Positions 1 through 64,000 of a DNA stretch of 64,000 nucleotides are shown here, in pieces. The notes beneath the pieces were generated by a model. That model was not told the origin of the DNA. It did no database searches and saw only the letters and a list, made by a program, of their open reading frames with translations. This DNA is from Enchytraeus crypticus (Eukaryota > Annelida > Clitellata > Enchytraeida > Enchytraeidae): contig CAJHZI010000713.1 of NCBI GenBank assembly GCA_905160935.1, positions 62,001 through 126,000 of the forward strand, given 5' to 3'. The translations under genes and the position numbers were made by a program. The first letter of the stretch is position 1, and each line of letters starts with the position of its first letter.

Positions 1-342
1 CTGTGGATTTGACTAATCGCCAATTGCACTTGCCGTTTGAGGCGTCTAAGCAGTAATAAATGAAGGAAATGGGAAATCGCATAAAAAACAACATTTTTAC
101 AAACTATAGACTATATTAAGCTTTGATAATGACTTAGCGGTTATGATTGGATAGCTTTTATAGTAAAGGCAAAGCTCCTAACTGGTGTGACAGCAGACTT
201 TGAGTAAAAATGTGTGCCTCTGGCCGTGTACTTCTATAACATTCGAGAAAGAAATATACTTAGCTACTTAAGCTACTTAGATCTATGATAAATTTGTTGT
301 CAAAACGTTTCATCTCCCTCCTGTCAACTCTTATACTTTCAG

Positions 343-63892
<63,550 letters not shown>

Positions 63893-63966
63893 GTAATATA
63901 TAGTAGCTTGTGTAGCCTAGTCGGCTGCATATTTCTTGTTTGACACGACGCTAAGGTTTCAGTTCT

Positions 63967-63990
63967 CAGCCGATCCTATTTGATCGGCTG
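63967..63990 (+). repeat. 9-bp perfect hairpin
   Basis: cagccgatc, loop ctattt, gatcggctg, near the end of the window. Confidence 0.85.
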
Positions 63991-64000
63991 GCATCTTTCA

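Overview
The window is animal (metazoan) nuclear DNA and is almost entirely filled by one intron-rich gene on the + strand. It encodes an axonemal dynein heavy chain of the DNAH5/DNAH8 type, the gamma-type heavy chain of the outer dynein arm. I could place 50 exons between 343 and 63892. They join with consistent phases into 8562 nt (2854 codons) without a stop. Both ends are missing: the extreme N-terminus lies upstream of the window, and AAA4 to the C-terminus lies downstream. A motile-cilium gene, about 1.1 kb mean intron length, AT-rich introns, and CR1-like and RTE-like retrotransposons suggest a non-vertebrate, probably aquatic animal. The sequence alone does not let me name the species.

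Layout: 0.3-31 kb carries the N-terminal tail (exons 1-19, DHC_N1-type region). 32-45.6 kb carries the distal tail and linker (exons 20-33, DHC_N2). 46.1-49.1 kb is AAA1 with the catalytic P-loop GPAGTGKT. 49.7-54.5 kb is AAA2 (GPSGAGKT). 55.0-62.1 kb is AAA3 (GEQGSAKT). 62.4-63.9 kb is the start of AAA4 (GVGGSGKQ). Exon DNA is visibly GC-richer than the introns. No second host gene was recognised on either strand.

The introns hold decayed, 5'-truncated non-LTR retrotransposons at about 9.7-10.9, 14.1-14.9, 15.5-17.5, 21.4-23.3 and 39.6-40.3 kb. They also hold many short copies of LINE 3' ends, several tRNA-derived SINE families, and large minisatellites. Three transposon families share one 3' tail module, and two others share a small 3' stem-loop.

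The most unusual feature is the relation between tandem repeats and splice sites. In several introns the repeat unit contains the splice site itself. After exon 39, 63-bp units carry ten GTAAGT donors. Before exons 4 and 47, units of about 45-50 bp carry the acceptor. After exon 36, 22-bp pyrimidine-CAG units look like serial acceptors. Other arrays start directly at a donor (exons 25 and 29; exon 29 has a GC donor), and TTGA tetranucleotide tracts sit in front of about ten acceptors. Large palindromes occur at 25.9, 47.2 and 51.6 kb.
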